IMG/VR virus record: IMGVR_UViG_3300045256_000030 | Span: 1 to 22,275 of that record | Length of the DNA stretch: 22,275 nucleotides | Origin: a virus | Direction: 5' to 3' (one strand) | In this document: positions 1 to 6,001 of the stretch, piece after piece | Layout of the letters: each line of letters starts with the position of its first letter | How positions within the stretch are numbered: the first letter of the stretch is position 1 | Program-made: the position numbers and the translations under genes | The notes under the pieces: generated by a model | Told to the model about the DNA's origin: nothing | Database searches by the model: none | Seen by the model: the letters and a program-made list of their open reading frames with translations, nothing else

Positions 1-54
1 CGCACCGACAAGCATCCGACCGAGCCGAAGTTGCTTTTCGAACTTAGACGCTAA
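1..54 (+). CDS. C-terminal end of an unknown gene (partial)
   Basis: The first 17 codons of the window form an open frame ending in TAA. It is cut by the window edge, so the start is not visible. The visible tail is charged and ends in Leu-Arg-Arg. It precedes the 51-aa gene by 13 bp in the same direction, which fits a compact phage operon. Nothing identifies the product, and chance openness over so short a stretch cannot be excluded. Confidence 0.3.
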   Translation, partial: RTDKHPTEPKLLFELRR

Positions 55-67
55 TGGGAAATCAGCG

Positions 68-223
68 ATGACACACAGAAGCGCCGTGGAATTTTGGGCT
101 GACTGGATTGTCGATGCGGTGGCTGCCGCTACGCAGGACCGTCGCTTTCTTCGCGGCGATGAACATGTCCCTGATCCCACCGAAGAGCAGATAGCTTCCG
201 GAACTGACGAAAACCGCCGTTAA
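68..223 (+). CDS. Small hypothetical protein, 51 aa
   Basis: An ATG preceded by a GGGAAA purine stretch opens a 51-codon frame ending 14 bp before the DUF5131 gene. The product is acidic in its C-terminal half, with an amphipathic N-terminal segment (AVEFWADWIVDAVAAA), and has no signal peptide or known motif. Its position in a tight plus-strand series upstream of xis and int suggests an early accessory phage protein. Function is unknown. Support is spacing, frame and plausible composition only. Confidence 0.42.
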   Translation: MTHRSAVEFWADWIVDAVAAATQDRRFLRGDEHVPDPTEEQIASGTDENRR

Positions 224-237
224 GGCAGAAGACCCCC

Positions 238-957
238 ATGGCAGAAAACAGCAAAATCGAATGGACGCACCACACCTTCAACCCGTGGGTCGGGTGCGCG
301 AAGGTCAGCCCGGCGTGCGACCGTTGTTACGCTGAGGGCTGGGCCAAACGGTCTGGTCTGGTGGAGTGGGGGCCACACGCGGAACGCAGGCGGACATCGG
401 CGGAAAACTGGAAGAAGCCGCACGCGTGGAATCGCGCGGCGGCGAAGGCCGGAACCCGCGCCCGCGTGTTTTGTGCGTCCTTGGCTGACTGGCTGGACAA
501 TCAGGTCGATATGGACTGGCGCGACGATCTGGCAAACCTGATCGAAGCGACACCTCAACTCGACTGGCTCCTGCTCACGAAGCGCATCGGCAATTGGGAC
601 AAGTACGCCCCTTGGCCCGATGACGACGTGCCGGGCAACGTATGGCTCGGAATCACCTGCGGTTCTCAGGAAGAATACGACCGCGACTGGCCAAAGCTGC
701 TGGCGGTCCAGAACAGCAACGTGAAGTTCATCAGCTATGAGCCGGCAATAGGACCGTTGCGTATCCAGTCCGGCCCAACGCCGGACTGGATCATCTGCGG
801 CGGCGAGAGCGGCCATGGCGCGCGCCTGATGGACCCACAATGGGCGCGGGACCTTCGTGACGACTGCAAGGACGAAGGCATCGCATTCTTTATGAAGCAG
901 ATGACCGGAAAGAAGCCGATTCCCGACGATCTGCTGATCCGGCAGTTTCCGCGCTAA
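238..957 (+). CDS. Phage Gp37/Gp68 family protein (DUF5131), radical-SAM-like
   Basis: The 239-aa product has the hallmark start of the phage Gp37/Gp68 (DUF5131) family: SKIEWTHHTFNPWVGC followed by three cysteines (C20, C27, C30), then CYAE. The later block FISYEPAIGPL and the glycine-rich WIICGGESGHGAR also match the family. The spaced cysteines resemble the iron-sulfur cysteine motif of spore photoproduct lyase/radical SAM enzymes, but the first gap is six residues rather than three, so cluster chemistry is an inference. The family is common in phages and prophages and has no settled substrate. Length is normal and the frame intact. It lies just upstream of the excisionase-integrase pair. 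Confidence 0.85.
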   Translation: MAENSKIEWTHHTFNPWVGCAKVSPACDRCYAEGWAKRSGLVEWGPHAERRRTSAENWKKPHAWNRAAAKAGTRARVFCASLADWLDNQVDMDWRDDLANLIEATPQLDWLLLTKRIGNWDKYAPWPDDDVPGNVWLGITCGSQEEYDRDWPKLLAVQNSNVKFISYEPAIGPLRIQSGPTPDWIICGGESGHGARLMDPQWARDLRDDCKDEGIAFFMKQMTGKKPIPDDLLIRQFPR

Positions 958-973
958 TTCCCCAAGAGCACCT

Positions 974-1252
974 ATGACTGACACACCGACCATGACCCGC
1001 AAGACTGAGCGCCGGCACCGCGCAAAGGCGGGCATGGGCGTCTATGTCACCGATCAGGAATTGATCGAGTACCTGGGCCTGCCTGCCGACATTGCGCGCC
1101 GGGCGATCCAGCACCTTGACCATAATCCACGGCTAGGTTTCCCCCGGAAACAGCCTTTTTGGGGGGATAGGCGCTACCTGCCAGCTATCCAGAAATGGCT
1201 TGACGCGCACAATGGGCTTAAAATCGACGACCCAAAACGGAGATCGTCATGA
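974..1252 (+). CDS. Putative excisionase-like winged-helix DNA-binding protein
   Basis: This 92-aa basic protein contains a likely helix-turn-helix (VTDQELIEYLGLPADIARRAI, about residues 24-44) followed by a short wing and a helix ending WLDAHNG. The pattern recalls AlpA/excisionase-type proteins that bind att DNA and steer the integrase toward excision. Its TGA overlaps the integrase ATG (ATGA), so translation is probably coupled, which is the classic xis-int arrangement. The start has a weak AAGAG purine stretch upstream. A second ATG seven codons in is an alternative start. The excisionase role is inferred from position and fold; a transcription regulator is also possible. Confidence 0.62.
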   Translation: MTDTPTMTRKTERRHRAKAGMGVYVTDQELIEYLGLPADIARRAIQHLDHNPRLGFPRKQPFWGDRRYLPAIQKWLDAHNGLKIDDPKRRSS

Positions 1253-2484
1253 ACCGCAAGCCACCCAAGATTACGAACGCGCCGGGCATCAATTGGATGC
1301 CGCGCAAAGACGGGCAATGGAAGGCGCTATGGCGAGCGCGGGCCGATCTGGTAGAGCGCGGCTACCGTCCAAAGTCTGTCGGCATCTGGATCGGCACACC
1401 GGACGAATTGGACGAGCCAAACATCCTATGGATACAGCAACGCGCCAACGATCTGCAAAATGACATGCTGGTGTGGGGCCGCGGTGGACTGCCGACGATC
1501 GCCGGCACGTTTGATGGATCGCTGGATTCGCTGGCGATGGCCTACCGGATGGACCCGGATTCGCCCTACCACAAAAAGCGGTATGTCACCCGCAAGTTTT
1601 ACGACCGCCTGATCGGAGTCCTGTCGGACCGTCACGGCTCGGAAATGATTGAGGACATCAAAGGCCGCACCGTCCTGCGCTGGCATGAAGAATGGTCAGC
1701 CGGCGGGCGTGTCGCGATGGGTCATGCACTCGTCGGGATGCTGCGCACTCTCGTCAATTTCGGCGTTACGATCCTTGAAAGCGAGGAATGTGAACGCTTG
1801 GCGCTGGTCTTGTCCAAGCAACGCTTTGCGATGGCGAAGCCGCGAAGCGAGGCGCTGACGGCGGACATGGCGAACGCGATCCGCGCGAAGGCGCACGAGA
1901 CGGGGCGGCCGTCGATTGCTCTTGCTCAAGCTCTGCAATTCGAGCTGATGCTGCGCCAGAAGGACGTAATCGGGGAATGGGTGCCGATTGCCGAGCCCGG
2001 CGTGTCCGACGTTACAAACGATGTCGGCTCGAAATGGCTGCGCGGGCTGCGCTGGGAGGAGATCGACCAGAATCTGGTGTTGCGCCACGTCACCAGCAAA
2101 CGCGGCAAGCCGATTGAGGTCTGCCTACGCGACGCACCGATGGTGATGGAGGAGCTGACAAAGCAATTCCCGAACGGCCTGCCCGCGTCGGGCCCGGTGA
2201 TCCTCTATGAAAAAACCGGCAAGCCGTGGAACCAGACCTATTTTAGGCAAGCATGGCGTGACATCGCCAACGAGTGCGGCGTTCCCAAGACGGTGCGGAA
2301 TATGGACTCGCGCGCCGGAGCAATTACTGAGGCGACCGATGCCGGGGCCGATCTTGAGCATGTCCGGCACGCGGCGACGCATAGCGACATCGGCATGACG
2401 CAGCGGTACTCCCGAGGCGATGCCGGGAAGACCGCAAACGTGATGCGGCTGCGGTCAGAATATCGGAACAGGAAGCGAACCTGA
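1249..2484 (+). CDS. int: Phage integrase, tyrosine recombinase
   Basis: A 411-aa site-specific recombinase. The C-terminal catalytic domain (about residues 195-400) shows Arg I at R236 (FELMLRQKDVIGEW), a beta-hairpin Lys near K284 (TSKRGKP), R355 in MDSRAGAITEA, H378 in ATHSDIGMTQRY and the nucleophile Y387. The usual first histidine of the HxxR box is replaced by Met (M352), a variant seen in alphaproteobacterial phage integrases. The N-terminal 190 residues would hold the arm- and core-binding domains. It would cut and rejoin attP/attB to insert or excise the phage genome. It is intact and coupled to the excisionase-like gene by an ATGA overlap. Confidence 0.95.
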   Translation: MNRKPPKITNAPGINWMPRKDGQWKALWRARADLVERGYRPKSVGIWIGTPDELDEPNILWIQQRANDLQNDMLVWGRGGLPTIAGTFDGSLDSLAMAYRMDPDSPYHKKRYVTRKFYDRLIGVLSDRHGSEMIEDIKGRTVLRWHEEWSAGGRVAMGHALVGMLRTLVNFGVTILESEECERLALVLSKQRFAMAKPRSEALTADMANAIRAKAHETGRPSIALAQALQFELMLRQKDVIGEWVPIAEPGVSDVTNDVGSKWLRGLRWEEIDQNLVLRHVTSKRGKPIEVCLRDAPMVMEELTKQFPNGLPASGPVILYEKTGKPWNQTYFRQAWRDIANECGVPKTVRNMDSRAGAITEATDAGADLEHVRHAATHSDIGMTQRYSRGDAGKTANVMRLRSEYRNRKRT

Positions 2485-2510
2485 GACGCAAGAACGTAGT
2501 GCGAAACTGA

Positions 2511-2617
2511 TGATACACTGGCTTACACTTTGGCCTTGATCCATCTGCGGAATTTCCGACCAAGCGTTAATAATTGGTTAAAAAGTAATCCAATCGGATC
2601 AAAGGCTCAGTGTATCA
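2511..2617. repeat. Inverted repeat in the int-downstream non-coding region
   Basis: The 163 bp between int and the methyltransferase gene contain no convincing gene. They hold a perfect 10-bp inverted repeat, TGATACACTG at 2511-2520 and CAGTGTATCA at 2608-2617, separated by 87 bp. A nested pair CCTTGATCC / GGATCAAAGG (about 2534-2542 and 2596-2605) adds imperfect symmetry, and ACACT recurs at 2515 and 2525. The stretch is AT-rich (TTAATAATTGGTTAAAAAG). Such spaced repeats next to an integrase could be arm-type or excisionase sites of an att region. A regulatory role for the downstream gene is the alternative. Confidence 0.5.
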
Positions 2618-2647
2618 ACCGGCGCTAAGGAACGGAAAGGAAACAGA

Positions 2648-3184
2648 ATGATTGCGGGCGGGCCTGCGCAAGAGGGATATGGAGCGATGAGCGGCGACCT
2701 TAACAGGGCATGGCCCTATCAGCGCGGCTATGCCGCCATCGGGCTCTGGCGTCCAAAGGACAAGGCCAACATCGGCGGTGTGATCCGCGCCGCGTGGTGC
2801 CATGGAGCGTCCATGGTGGCGGTCGGCCTTCCGCGCGGGAACGCAAACGAAGGCATCCGTCACAGTGCCAACACGCCGTCGGCATGGAAACACATTCCGG
2901 TCATCACTGGCAACGACCTGCACCCTCTGATTCCGTTCGATTGCGTGCCAGTAGCGGTTGACCTTGTACCGAACGCCTGCCCGCTGCCAAGTTACCAGCA
3001 CCCGCAGCGCGCATTTTACGTGTTTGGTCCCGAGGACGGGACGCTCAGTGAGGCCGTTCTTGATTGGTGCCGAGACCGTGTGTCGGTGCCGACGCGAACC
3101 TGCATGAATTTGGCCGCGACCGTGAACGTCGTGCTCTACGACCGAATCGCGAAGGCGATGCGATCGGCCCGCAAGGCGGCCTGA
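2648..3184 (+). CDS. SPOUT-class (SpoU/TrmH family) RNA 2'-O-methyltransferase
   Basis: The 178-aa product carries all three SpoU/TrmH motifs in order: motif 1 NIGGVIRAA (N41, R47), motif 2 FGPEDGTLSEAV (127-138) and motif 3 MNLAATVNVVLYDR (N154). These build the deep trefoil knot that binds S-adenosylmethionine and dimerises; enzymes of this family methylate ribose 2'-OH in tRNA or rRNA. It has a catalytic domain only, about the size of TrmL, with no extra RNA-binding domain. The start at 2648 has AAAGGAAA upstream; ATG 2687 (MSGDLNRAW), behind GGAG, is an alternative. A host-like RNA-modifying gene beside an integrase is probably cargo. The RNA target is unknown. Confidence 0.87.
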   Translation: MIAGGPAQEGYGAMSGDLNRAWPYQRGYAAIGLWRPKDKANIGGVIRAAWCHGASMVAVGLPRGNANEGIRHSANTPSAWKHIPVITGNDLHPLIPFDCVPVAVDLVPNACPLPSYQHPQRAFYVFGPEDGTLSEAVLDWCRDRVSVPTRTCMNLAATVNVVLYDRIAKAMRSARKAA

Positions 3185-3227
3185 CCGCAATGCCGCCGCG
3201 AACTATGTTGATAGGACGGCAACGCAC

Positions 3228-3953
3228 ATGACCAAGCCAACCCGTAAGAGTCAGTCGGCAAAGGCTGCCCGCGCGGAAGAAAAGAGAATGGCGAAGATTG
3301 AGGCCGAACGTACGGTCCGCGCTGAGCGCGTCGCCAAGGTCTGGCGCAACGATCTGTCGCACAAGGACTGGCTACTCGACGGCCGACCAGTGCGCGGGAC
3401 GTTCCTGCTGGAAAAGTTCAATAATCTTGACTGGGACAAAGCCTGGGTAGACCTTGGGCCGTCGATCGCTGGGAATCTTGGTCCGTACTGGCATGTTCCG
3501 ATGAAAGAGGGGCATGGCGACACCACGCACCGCCTGTACCCGAAGGTGCTGCAATCGAAATGGGCGATGCTGATCCTGCACGCCTGCAATGAAGTGAAAC
3601 GCGCCGCGCGCTCACCGCAAAAGAGCGTGCGGCAAAATCTCGGGTCGATATGTCCGCCCTCAGCACCTACGGGTCCGAGCGGTTCGAGGCGCGCGATGTC
3701 TCGTGAGCGTGGACGGCGTCGAAGTCCGATGGATTATCCAGTGACCGGCCGCCAATTCGCTTCCATCCGCAAGCGCCTCGGCCTCAGTCTCTACGACTGG
3801 GGCCGTGCGCTCGGCTACGCCGGCAACCGCAACACGATCCAAGTCGCCATACACCGCTACGAGACCGGCGAGCGCGACATCCCGCCGTGGATTGGCAGAC
3901 TAGCCAGCATGTTCGACCTGCACGGGGTGCCGCCTGAGTTCATCGAATGCTAA
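3228..3953 (+). CDS. Unknown basic protein running into an HTH domain (241-codon frame, possibly two genes)
   Basis: Residues 1-125 form a charged N-terminus rich in Lys, Arg and Ala, followed by a globular stretch (DWLLDGRPVRGTFLLEKF, GPYWHVPMKEGHGD). I do not recognise its family. Residues 126-160 are proline/arginine-rich and look unlike a folded protein, while the -1 frame there gives a more natural sequence ending at 3706. From about residue 168 the frame encodes an XRE-like HTH. The likely explanation is two genes, the first shifted by one base, with the HTH gene starting at 3696 or 3729. A genuine 241-aa fusion cannot be excluded. It follows the methyltransferase by 43 bp in the same direction. 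Confidence 0.55.
   Translation: MTKPTRKSQSAKAARAEEKRMAKIEAERTVRAERVAKVWRNDLSHKDWLLDGRPVRGTFLLEKFNNLDWDKAWVDLGPSIAGNLGPYWHVPMKEGHGDTTHRLYPKVLQSKWAMLILHACNEVKRAARSPQKSVRQNLGSICPPSAPTGPSGSRRAMSRERGRRRSPMDYPVTGRQFASIRKRLGLSLYDWGRALGYAGNRNTIQVAIHRYETGERDIPPWIGRLASMFDLHGVPPEFIEC
3696..3953 (+). CDS. XRE-like HTH DNA-binding protein (alternative separate gene)
   Basis: Starting at ATG 3696 (or ATG 3729, MDYPVTGRQF) this is an 85-aa or 74-aa protein. It has a five-helix XRE/lambda-repressor-type fold: FASIRKRLGLSLYDWGRALGY, then TIQVAIHRYETGERDIP as turn and recognition helix, then WIGRLASMFDLHG. Such proteins bind operator DNA as dimers. The start at 3696 overlaps the stop of the -1 frame at 3704-3706, a normal phage gene overlap and the reason to suspect a separate gene. 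It is the last plus-strand gene before the convergent terminator. It could regulate the accessory genes upstream or act as an Aca-type autorepressor; the sequence shows no operator to decide. Confidence 0.5.
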   Translation: MSRERGRRRSPMDYPVTGRQFASIRKRLGLSLYDWGRALGYAGNRNTIQVAIHRYETGERDIPPWIGRLASMFDLHGVPPEFIEC

Positions 3954-3961
3954 GCGCAAAT

Positions 3962-3994
3962 AAAAAAGCCCGGCGCACCGTGAGGTGGCCGGGC
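3962..3994 (-). terminator. Rho-independent terminator of the lysis operon
   Basis: Read on the minus strand, GCCCGGC pairs with GCCGGGC (3988-3994 and 3968-3974), with an inner CACC/GGTG extension, one bulged base and a GTGA-type loop. It is followed by a run of six T (3962-3967). It lies 29 bp past the last minus-strand lysis gene and just beyond the stop of the convergent plus-strand HTH gene. Confidence 0.85.
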
Positions 3995-4022
3995 CAGTCT
4001 GATACGCCACGCGGGAGAAAGG

Positions 4023-4484
4023 CTATCGCGGCAACGGATTAAGCTGCCCACGCAAATAGTCGAGTTGTGATTTTGTTTCTCGTATCTGATCCCACATGCG
4101 CCGGTCGCGATCATTCAATTCCGCCAGCGCCCGAAGCCTATCGTCCTTGGCCTCGCGGATATAGCCGCGCAATGTCTCCTGATCTCCACGGATCGGCAGG
4201 AGCGCCATTGTGCCCAAGCCGCCGACCAGGGTTAAGATGAACATCAGGAACCCGATGGCCGGGGCCAGCATCCATTTGCGATCATCCTTCGCATCGATCT
4301 TGGAACTGATCCGATCAAGAGCGGCTGACACTTCTTGCCGCAGGCTGGCGATGCTTTGATCGACTCGGACGCCAAGCGCGTTGACGTTAGTGCCAAGCGC
4401 CTGAACATCGCTTTCAAGGCCAAGAACCTTCTGGTTCAGGGCGGCGATATTCGTTCCGCGCGAGCCATTGGTATCCTCGCTCAT
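4023..4484 (-). CDS. Coiled-coil membrane protein, lysis-associated
   Basis: This 153-aa protein has an N-terminal coiled coil (about 12-65, repeating LNQKVLGLESDVQALGTNV-type heptads). One long hydrophobic segment follows (about 71-96, WMLAPAIGFLMFILTLVGGLG), then a second charged coiled coil (about 101-148, YIREAKDDRLRALAELNDR). ATG 4484 was chosen over the upstream in-frame TTG because AGGGGA lies 11 bp before it. It directly follows the Rz1-like gene and is the last gene before the terminator. One membrane helix plus coiled coil is typical of phage spanin-type or holin-antagonist proteins, so a role in envelope disruption is inferred. The exact family is not recognised. Confidence 0.65.
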   Translation of the reverse strand: MSEDTNGSRGTNIAALNQKVLGLESDVQALGTNVNALGVRVDQSIASLRQEVSAALDRISSKIDAKDDRKWMLAPAIGFLMFILTLVGGLGTMALLPIRGDQETLRGYIREAKDDRLRALAELNDRDRRMWDQIRETKSQLDYLRGQLNPLPR

Positions 4485-4489
4485 CGGCG

Positions 4490-4702
4490 TCAATTCCCCT
4501 TGCAGGTTGCGCTATAAGCCGCGGCGAGCCGGTTCATGTAGCGGGCTGATTCCGGCGTGTCCTGGCGCGATGGACGAAGCACCCCGCCAGCCTGCCGCAC
4601 CACCTCACAAAACGGGGCCTTGCCGGTCGGGGCCGGCTGAACCGGCTGTGTGCAGGTCAGATAGGCGATGCCGAGCGCGAAGCCGATGCAGGTTGAGATC
4701 AT
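4490..4702 (-). CDS. Rz1-like exported Cys protein (outer spanin candidate)
   Basis: The 70-aa product begins MISTCIGFALGIAYLTC, a short export signal with a cysteine at 17, then a proline-rich linker (TQPVQPAPTG). It ends with an FCEVVRQ...SRQDTPESARYMNRLAAAYSATC domain. The FC...S..DT.E...N....C pattern recurs in small lysis proteins next to phage holin/endolysin genes. The -3 position before C17 is Tyr, so the lipobox is imperfect and lipidation is uncertain. ATG 4702 is preferred over TTG 4723 because AGGAA precedes it. The next gene starts five bases after its stop, so the two are probably expressed as a pair acting on the outer envelope. Confidence 0.62.
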   Translation of the reverse strand: MISTCIGFALGIAYLTCTQPVQPAPTGKAPFCEVVRQAGGVLRPSRQDTPESARYMNRLAAAYSATCKGN

Positions 4703-4731
4703 AGGACGCCGTTCCTGTAACAATTCGTGAC

Positions 4732-4761
4732 TTGATTTGTCCGATAAAGTCGGACTACTTT
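4732..4761 (+). promoter_or_regulatory. Promoter with palindromic operator in the spacer
   Basis: A sigma-70-like promoter, TTGATT (4732-4737), 18-bp spacer, TACTTT (4756-4761), lies 51 bp before the 140-aa gene. The spacer contains a perfect inverted repeat GTCCGA-N5-TCGGAC (4739-4755) ending exactly at the -10 box. A dimeric HTH protein bound there would block RNA polymerase. The obvious candidate is the HTH product of 5238-5603, by autorepression. The palindrome is seen directly; promoter activity and the binding partner are inferred. Confidence 0.55.
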
Positions 4762-4812
4762 CTCACATGAAGCGACGGGATGGCCCGACGCAGAAGCTCA
4801 CAGGGGCAGAAC

Positions 4813-5235
4813 ATGACCGCTTACACCCTCAATTTCTGGTCCAAAAATTGCGGCGCCACGCAAATCCGCCGGGTCTATGTCAACGCTGCCGACCGGTCCT
4901 CTCTCGGATACTTTGAGGAACGGATCGGATTGTCCGGCCGCGGCGAGAGCTATTATGATCAGCACCGGCTCGCGAAGGGCGACGCGACGGCTGAGACAGG
5001 CCGCACCTATGCCTGCACGGTTCCGGCTGAGGCCGCAGCGGCGATCTATGCCGCCCCGTCCATCGCCGCTCATATCGCAGCCGCGAAGTCCGATGACGAT
5101 TTTTCCAAATTCGACGCCCTCGTCCATCACGCGCGCGGCGTTGACATTATGCCGTATCACCCGGCGAAGTCCGCTGCAGGCCGCGCCGAGCGGAAGGCGA
5201 TCAAGGAACGTCAATCGTTCATGATTGAACTGTGA
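4813..5235 (+). CDS. Unknown protein, first gene of an acr-aca-like pair
   Basis: A 140-aa protein starting MTAYTLNFWSKNCGATQ. ATG 4813 was chosen because AGGGG sits seven bases upstream; an earlier in-frame ATG at 4780 has no such site. No known motif, signal peptide or membrane segment is visible. The N-terminal half looks like a beta-rich fold and the C-terminal half is alanine-rich helix (VPAEAAAAIYAAPSIAAHIAAAK). It runs opposite to the lysis genes on either side, has its own promoter with an operator-like palindrome, and is followed three bases later by an HTH gene. That layout matches anti-CRISPR loci, but the protein itself gives no functional clue. Confidence 0.7.
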   Translation: MTAYTLNFWSKNCGATQIRRVYVNAADRSSLGYFEERIGLSGRGESYYDQHRLAKGDATAETGRTYACTVPAEAAAAIYAAPSIAAHIAAAKSDDDFSKFDALVHHARGVDIMPYHPAKSAAGRAERKAIKERQSFMIEL

Positions 5236-5237
5236 CG

Positions 5238-5603
5238 ATGACCATCATATCCCTTATGATTGAACGCTGCGGCCTCTCTCAGTCTGAGGCCGCAGACTTC
5301 TTGAAGATCAGCCCGTCATATATCGACAAGATGTGCCGGGGCGTCCGGTCCACGCCGGACGGCATCATCGCCGAATTGTGCGATCTCTACGCGCGGATCG
5401 ACGCGACGGCCGCCGGAATTATGCGGTCGGTATCCGCCCTGGCACAAAAGGGCGTTGAGCCCGAGGACCGCATTGTCTGTACGATGACGGACGCTCAGGC
5501 CCGCGAGCGGGGATGGCCGTGCGCGTCGGCAGCCAATGCGGCCGTAGCAATCGCTATCGCGCTCTGCGAACACGATTTTATCGTCGAGCCCCTCGACGGC
5601 TAA
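5238..5603 (+). CDS. HTH regulator, Aca-like by context
   Basis: The 121-aa product opens with an HTH: MIERCGLSQSEAADFLKISPSYIDKMCRG (about residues 7-35) has helix, helix, turn and recognition helix. A helical middle (ELCDLYARIDATAAGIMRSVSALAQ) and a C-terminal domain probably serve dimerisation. ATG 5238 is three bases past the upstream stop; GTG 5232 would overlap that stop and is an alternative. It is the likely autorepressor of the two-gene operon through the GTCCGA-N5-TCGGAC site. Size, position as second gene and N-terminal HTH resemble anti-CRISPR-associated (Aca) proteins. I cannot assign it to a named Aca family. Its end overlaps the convergent 65-aa gene by four bases. Confidence 0.75.
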   Translation: MTIISLMIERCGLSQSEAADFLKISPSYIDKMCRGVRSTPDGIIAELCDLYARIDATAAGIMRSVSALAQKGVEPEDRIVCTMTDAQARERGWPCASAANAAVAIAIALCEHDFIVEPLDG

Positions 5604-5797
5604 TCCCGATACTCGATGTCCGCCTCGTCCATTGCGGCCTGCGTGCGCTTCAAGGCATCGTCCTCAAGCTTGCGCCCCGCATTGATCGCAGCATCGGCCC
5701 CGGCCTGCCGGTCATCCGCAGATCGCTTCCATGAGAAGAAATCGCGGATGAGGCCGACGAAGGTGGTGATAGCCGATAGGATCGCGGTCCAGCTCAT
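5600..5797 (-). CDS. Small membrane/coiled-coil protein (inner spanin candidate)
   Basis: Starting at ATG 5797, which overlaps the holin stop (ATGA), this is a 65-aa protein. It has an N-terminal hydrophobic segment (about 3-22, WTAILSAITTFVGLIRDFF) and a highly charged helical tail (KRSADDRQAGADAAINAGRKLEDDALKRTQAAMDEADIEYRD). The tail is a probable coiled coil. A single N-terminal anchor plus coiled coil resembles an Rz-type inner spanin, though it is much shorter than usual. It is coupled to the holin candidate and follows the lipoprotein. The role is inferred from topology and neighbourhood. Confidence 0.6.
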   Translation of the reverse strand: MSWTAILSAITTFVGLIRDFFSWKRSADDRQAGADAAINAGRKLEDDALKRTQAAMDEADIEYRD

Positions 5798-5958
5798 GCG
5801 GACTTGCGCTGCTGGTAGAGCCACCAGCCGAAGGTGGCGAGCGCGACGATGCCGCTGATGGCAGCCTGCGTCATTTCACCATCGGCAACGCTCTTGCCGA
5901 GCCACATCCCGGCGCCATTGTAGAGAAGGATTCGCAGAACCTGTTCCCATGTACCCAT
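5794..5958 (-). CDS. Small holin-like membrane protein, 54 aa
   Basis: ATG 5958 opens a 54-aa protein beginning MGTWEQVLRILLYNGAGMW with a second hydrophobic stretch AAISGIVALATFGWWLY and a basic end QQRKSA. The pattern of an N-terminal amphipathic RILLY segment, a short linker and one C-terminal membrane helix ending in W-W-Y and positive charges matches small Pam3-gp28-like phage holins. It would form the membrane lesion that times lysis. It lies in the lysis cassette downstream of the endolysin, with an ATGA overlap to the following gene. It is short enough to be missed by gene callers. Holin function is inferred. Confidence 0.62.
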   Translation of the reverse strand: MGTWEQVLRILLYNGAGMWLGKSVADGEMTQAAISGIVALATFGWWLYQQRKSA

Positions 5959-6001
5959 AGTATGGCCTTTCATTGTGATGCCGGATTCCGTCCGGCGCGG
6001 A

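Noticed and set aside
220-1035. 271-codon minus-strand open frame across the DUF5131 gene
   Set aside because: It is antisense to a gene with clear family motifs, has arginine/proline-heavy composition and no ribosome site; GC-rich DNA often gives such shadows.
4798-5214. 138-codon minus-strand frame that would continue the lysis operon
   Set aside because: The plus-strand gene here has a good ribosome site, better composition and an operonic HTH partner; the minus frame has neither.
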